From Tethya wilhelma (taxonomy: Eukaryota; Porifera; Demospongiae; Tethyida; Tethyidae), in the NCBI GenBank assembly GCA_964030475.1, contig CAXIPT010000001.1, positions 3,589,249 through 3,653,248 of the forward strand: DNA of 64,000 bases. The letters run 5' to 3'. Shown here piece after piece: positions 63,901-64,000 of this stretch (position 1 is its first letter; every line of letters begins with the position of its first letter). The translations under genes were made by a program, and so were the position numbers. The notes under the pieces were generated by a model that searched no databases, was not told the DNA's origin, and saw nothing but the letters and a program-made list of their open reading frames with translations.

Positions 63901-64000
63901 TGCACTACCTAGGTCAGCTACATTTGAATTTCTGTCAAGAATTGAACCCTTGGAAGATCCTGAGAGACAATCTGATAGTACATTATCTCAATCAGTCGGG
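60945..64000 (+). CDS. Tau/MAP2/MAP4-like microtubule-binding protein (partial, runs off the right edge)
   Basis: Exons at about 60945-61076, 61250-61410, 62431-62553, 62751-62831, 63159-63241 and 63635 onward carry repeated tau-type motifs: SHIKPKVDTHNP, TDYSHIKARVDAGRP, YKNISSKIGSLDNIHHRPGG-G and VKSRIDQSDPNP. The third is nearly the canonical V-x-S-K-I-G-S-x-D-N-x-x-H-x-PGGG repeat that binds microtubules in tau, MAP2 and MAP4, with the PGGG formed across an intron. The surrounding sequence is basic and Ser/Pro-rich as expected. Beyond the repeats lie SHSLEELTIPEG and ESISQLLKEEEADSS, then the window ends. The start codon (ATG 60945 is one option) and the first junction are unsettled because the phases do not match. 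Confidence 0.65.
61411..62430. other. Long intron of the tau-like gene
   Basis: AT-rich, with a short CA tract near 61,820. No coding or repeat structure supported. Confidence 0.4.

Overview
The window reads as gene-dense metazoan nuclear DNA, most likely from a sponge (demosponge), though a tunicate or other invertebrate cannot be excluded from sequence alone. The evidence is animal signalling and chromatin genes (STAT, an MBD5/6-like protein, enhancer of polycomb), an alternative oxidase, mostly short GT-AG introns, short intergenic gaps, AT-rich intergenic DNA and many short inverted-repeat elements. Gene models below come from splice reading by eye; spans are firmer than internal exon edges.

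Left half (1-36,700), a conserved multi-intron block: a 3-hydroxybutyrate-dehydrogenase-like SDR (partial, -); an unrecognised coiled-coil protein (-) divergent from TMEM245 (+); a PH-domain protein (-); STAT (+) convergent with aspartyl aminopeptidase DNPEP (-); an MBD5/6-like MBD+PWWP protein (+); enhancer of polycomb EPC (+); JmjC protein HSPBAP1 (-) divergent from IFT54/TRAF3IP1 (+); and alternative oxidase AOX (+).

Centre (37,200-52,200), the unusual part: a cluster of intronless genes and gene relics for secreted proteins. Most have a signal peptide, a strongly acidic (D/E-rich) segment and one or more strongly cationic (K/R/H/Y-rich) segments. Several have a TATA box 55-85 bp before the ATG. 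The largest (50,620-52,167) has four tandem acidic/helical/cationic modules. Part of the cluster is a duplicated four-gene block in which different members have decayed in each copy. The layout suggests precursors of cationic host-defence peptides or matrix (for example biosilica-associated) proteins. No function is proven.

Right (52,400-64,000): methionine synthase reductase MTRR (-) divergent from U7 snRNP protein LSM10 (+); methionyl-tRNA synthetase MARS1 (-), whose catalytic middle is missing at a single N (57,918), marking an assembly gap; and a partial tau/MAP2/MAP4-like microtubule-binding protein (+) running off the right edge. Mobile DNA includes two copies of a ~0.7 kb TIR element, a CAGTGGCGG-ended element, a 266 bp MITE-like element and several small hairpins.
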